In this document: piece by piece, positions 5,233 to 6,090 of the stretch
How positions within the stretch are numbered: the first letter of the stretch is position 1
Layout: each line of letters starts with the position of its first letter
Assembly (NCBI GenBank): GCA_047615875.1
Contig: JBLHGU010000281.1
Span: forward strand, 1 to 6,090
DNA length: 6,090 bases
From: JBLHGU01 sp047615875
GTDB taxonomy: Bacteria; Pseudomonadota; Gammaproteobacteria; Arenicellales; CAJQKF01
Direction of reading: 5' to 3'
Notes under the pieces: generated by a model
Seen by the model: the letters and a program-made list of their open reading frames with translations, nothing else
The model's database searches: none
Told to the model about the DNA's origin: nothing
Made by a program: the position numbers and the translations under genes

Positions 5233-5327
5233 AGAGATTTTGGGTGAGAAAGCTATAGAGTGGATGAATTGGCTAACGAAATATAATACGGCTATTTTAG
5301 CATTCATATAGTTCCAGGGAATGAATT

Positions 5328-5457
5328 TTGATCAATTTGCGCTCCGTATAAACTCATTGCTTTGATTTTTTGTTGCATATACACAACACAAGACCAATTA
5401 AGTGGTAAAAACACCAATTCAGTGTTGCATTTCGATCAATCTGCTGACACAATTTGC
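5328..5457 (+). promoter_or_regulatory. Repeat-rich regulatory region upstream of the porin gene
   Basis: Several short repeats lie here. ACCAATTAAGTGGT (5393-5406) and ACCAATTCAGTGTT (5413-5426) match at 12 of 14 positions and start exactly 20 bp apart. TGTTGCAT occurs at 5371-5378 and 5423-5430. GATCAATTTGC (5330-5340) recurs with one change at 5434-5444, and CAATTTGC occurs at 5333-5340 and 5450-5457. TGTTG (5371-5375) and CAACA (5384-5388) form an inverted repeat. A possible but poor promoter is TTGCAT (5425-5430), 17 bp, CACAAT (5448-5453). The layout suggests a regulator that binds in tandem, as OmpR does at porin promoters, but the sequences do not let me name it. Confidence 0.4.
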
Positions 5458-5475
5458 TTGCTTGTTAAAAGCAAA
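5453..5475 (+). other. Inverted repeat in the porin leader
   Basis: TTTGCTT (5453-5459) and AAGCAAA (5469-5475) are perfect complements around 9 nt. An alternative register, TTGCTT (5458-5463) with the same right arm, gives a 5-nt loop. It ends 19 nt before the ribosome binding site, so if transcribed it would be a 5' UTR hairpin. Confidence 0.35.
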
Positions 5476-5494
5476 CCTTAAATTTCTTGGAATT

Positions 5495-5500
5495 AGGAGA
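5495..5500 (+). promoter_or_regulatory. Shine-Dalgarno of the porin gene
   Basis: AGGAGA, 9 nt before the ATG at 5510. It is the best ribosome site on the plus strand here, consistent with an abundant product. Confidence 0.7.
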
Positions 5501-5509
5501 ACACCTCTC

Positions 5510-6090
5510 ATGAATAAAAAACTTATTGCAATTGCAGTAGCTGGTACCTTTATGGCACCCGCTATCAGCATGGCAGACGGCGCCAACTGGTACGGCCGTA
5601 TTAACACCGGCATTTCTATTAAAGATGCTGACGGCACCACCGTAGATATCAAGAACATCAGCTCACGTTTCGGCGTAAAGGGTTCTGAAGATCTGGGTAA
5701 TGGTTTATCTGCTGTATATCGTTATGAATTTGGCGTTGCTTCTGACGTTGCTGACATTCAAGACAATAATCGTCTGTCTTTCGTTGGTCTGTCCGGTTCT
5801 TTCGGCACAGTAACCATGGGCCGTGTATGGAGTGCTTACTTCAACCACGTTGGCACCATGATGGACGTTTCTCAGAACATCGGTGGTGATGCATACACCG
5901 GCGGCGGCGGTACTTATCGTACTTCTAACACTCTGTCTTATTCAGGCGGTTCAGGCCCTCTGGCTCTGCAGCTTGATCTAGAACTTGATGGATCCAACGC
6001 TGCTTCTGATGGCGCTGATTCCTGGGCTGTTGCAGGCACATATTCTGCTGGCTCTCTGGGCATTTCCCTGGGTCATCGTGACGTAAGTGC
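5510..6090 (+). CDS. Gram-negative general porin, N-terminal part
   Basis: Partial: 193 complete codons to the right edge, where full-length porins of this type have about 300-400 residues. Residues 1-22 are a Sec signal peptide (MNKK, hydrophobic core, SMA cleaved before Asp23). The mature protein opens with GANWYGRINTGISI, followed by SSRFGVKGSEDLGNGLSAVYRYEFGV and NRLSFVGLSGSFGTVTMGRVWSAYF. This is the classic start of a 16-stranded trimeric porin (Porin_4/OmpC-like): alternating beta-strands with the conserved RFG-KGSEDLGNGL hairpin. It should form passive, water-filled channels for small solutes in the outer membrane. Asp is frequent in the visible loops, which may favour cations; substrate specificity cannot be told. 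Codon use is visibly different from the neighbours (CTG, CGT, GGT/GGC, TCT favoured), as in highly expressed genes. It is transcribed away from the small lipoprotein gene, with 277 nt between them holding the repeat-rich control region. Confidence 0.9.
   Translation, partial: MNKKLIAIAVAGTFMAPAISMADGANWYGRINTGISIKDADGTTVDIKNISSRFGVKGSEDLGNGLSAVYRYEFGVASDVADIQDNNRLSFVGLSGSFGTVTMGRVWSAYFNHVGTMMDVSQNIGGDAYTGGGGTYRTSNTLSYSGGSGPLALQLDLELDGSNAASDGADSWAVAGTYSAGSLGISLGHRDVS

Noticed and set aside
5393..5426. CRISPR-like repeat pair
   Set aside because: Only two short copies with a 6-nt gap and mismatches; this fits an operator pair, not an array.
5419..5658. Open frame of 79 codons on the minus strand across the porin start
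   Set aside because: It lies antisense to the porin signal peptide and leader, has no ribosome site, and its sequence mirrors the strongly biased porin codons.

Overview
The window looks like an ordinary core-genome stretch from a Gram-negative bacterium, most likely a marine-type gammaproteobacterium of moderate G+C. The reasons are a BamC-like outer-membrane assembly lipoprotein, a trimeric-porin-type gene with a Sec signal peptide, a second lipoprotein with a classical lipobox, a proteobacterial MobA, and an MaeB-type malic enzyme. No mobile element, CRISPR array, tRNA or rRNA is visible.

Left part (1-3447, all on the minus strand, so transcription runs toward position 1). In transcription order the genes are mobA (molybdenum cofactor guanylyltransferase), a stand-alone cyclic-nucleotide-binding-domain protein, a COG4339-type HD phosphohydrolase, meaB (GTPase chaperone of methylmalonyl-CoA mutase), mce (methylmalonyl-CoA epimerase), and the first 43 codons of an NADP-type malic enzyme that runs off the window. 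The last three are separated by only 10 and 9 nt and are almost certainly one operon. Metabolically they fit: propionyl-CoA carbon enters as methylmalonyl-CoA, is epimerised (Mce), isomerised to succinyl-CoA by a mutase protected by MeaB (the mutase is not in the window), and can leave the TCA cycle as malate to pyruvate plus NADPH through the malic enzyme. The cyclic-nucleotide-binding protein and the HD protein are 25 nt apart and form a second likely transcriptional pair.

Middle (3448-3634). This is a divergent intergenic region between mobA and bamC. It has a consensus TATAAT box pointing toward bamC and a perfect GGTTGA-AA-TCAACC palindrome just before the bamC start.

Right part (3635-6090). 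A bamC-like lipoprotein gene on the plus strand converges on a small lipoprotein gene on the minus strand, with two adjacent hairpins between them. Divergent from the small lipoprotein is a porin gene, cut by the window edge, whose upstream region carries several short direct and inverted repeats.

The most striking observation is that the BamC-like protein and its small convergent lipoprotein neighbour both contain a run of seven aromatic residues spaced exactly every third position and ending in YQEWK. This suggests a shared structural or interaction module at the cell envelope. I see no clear-cut new defence or biosynthetic system. Other points of interest are the CNB/HD pair, three genes with TTG starts, a bamC gene not preceded by dapA, and the repeat-rich porin promoter region.
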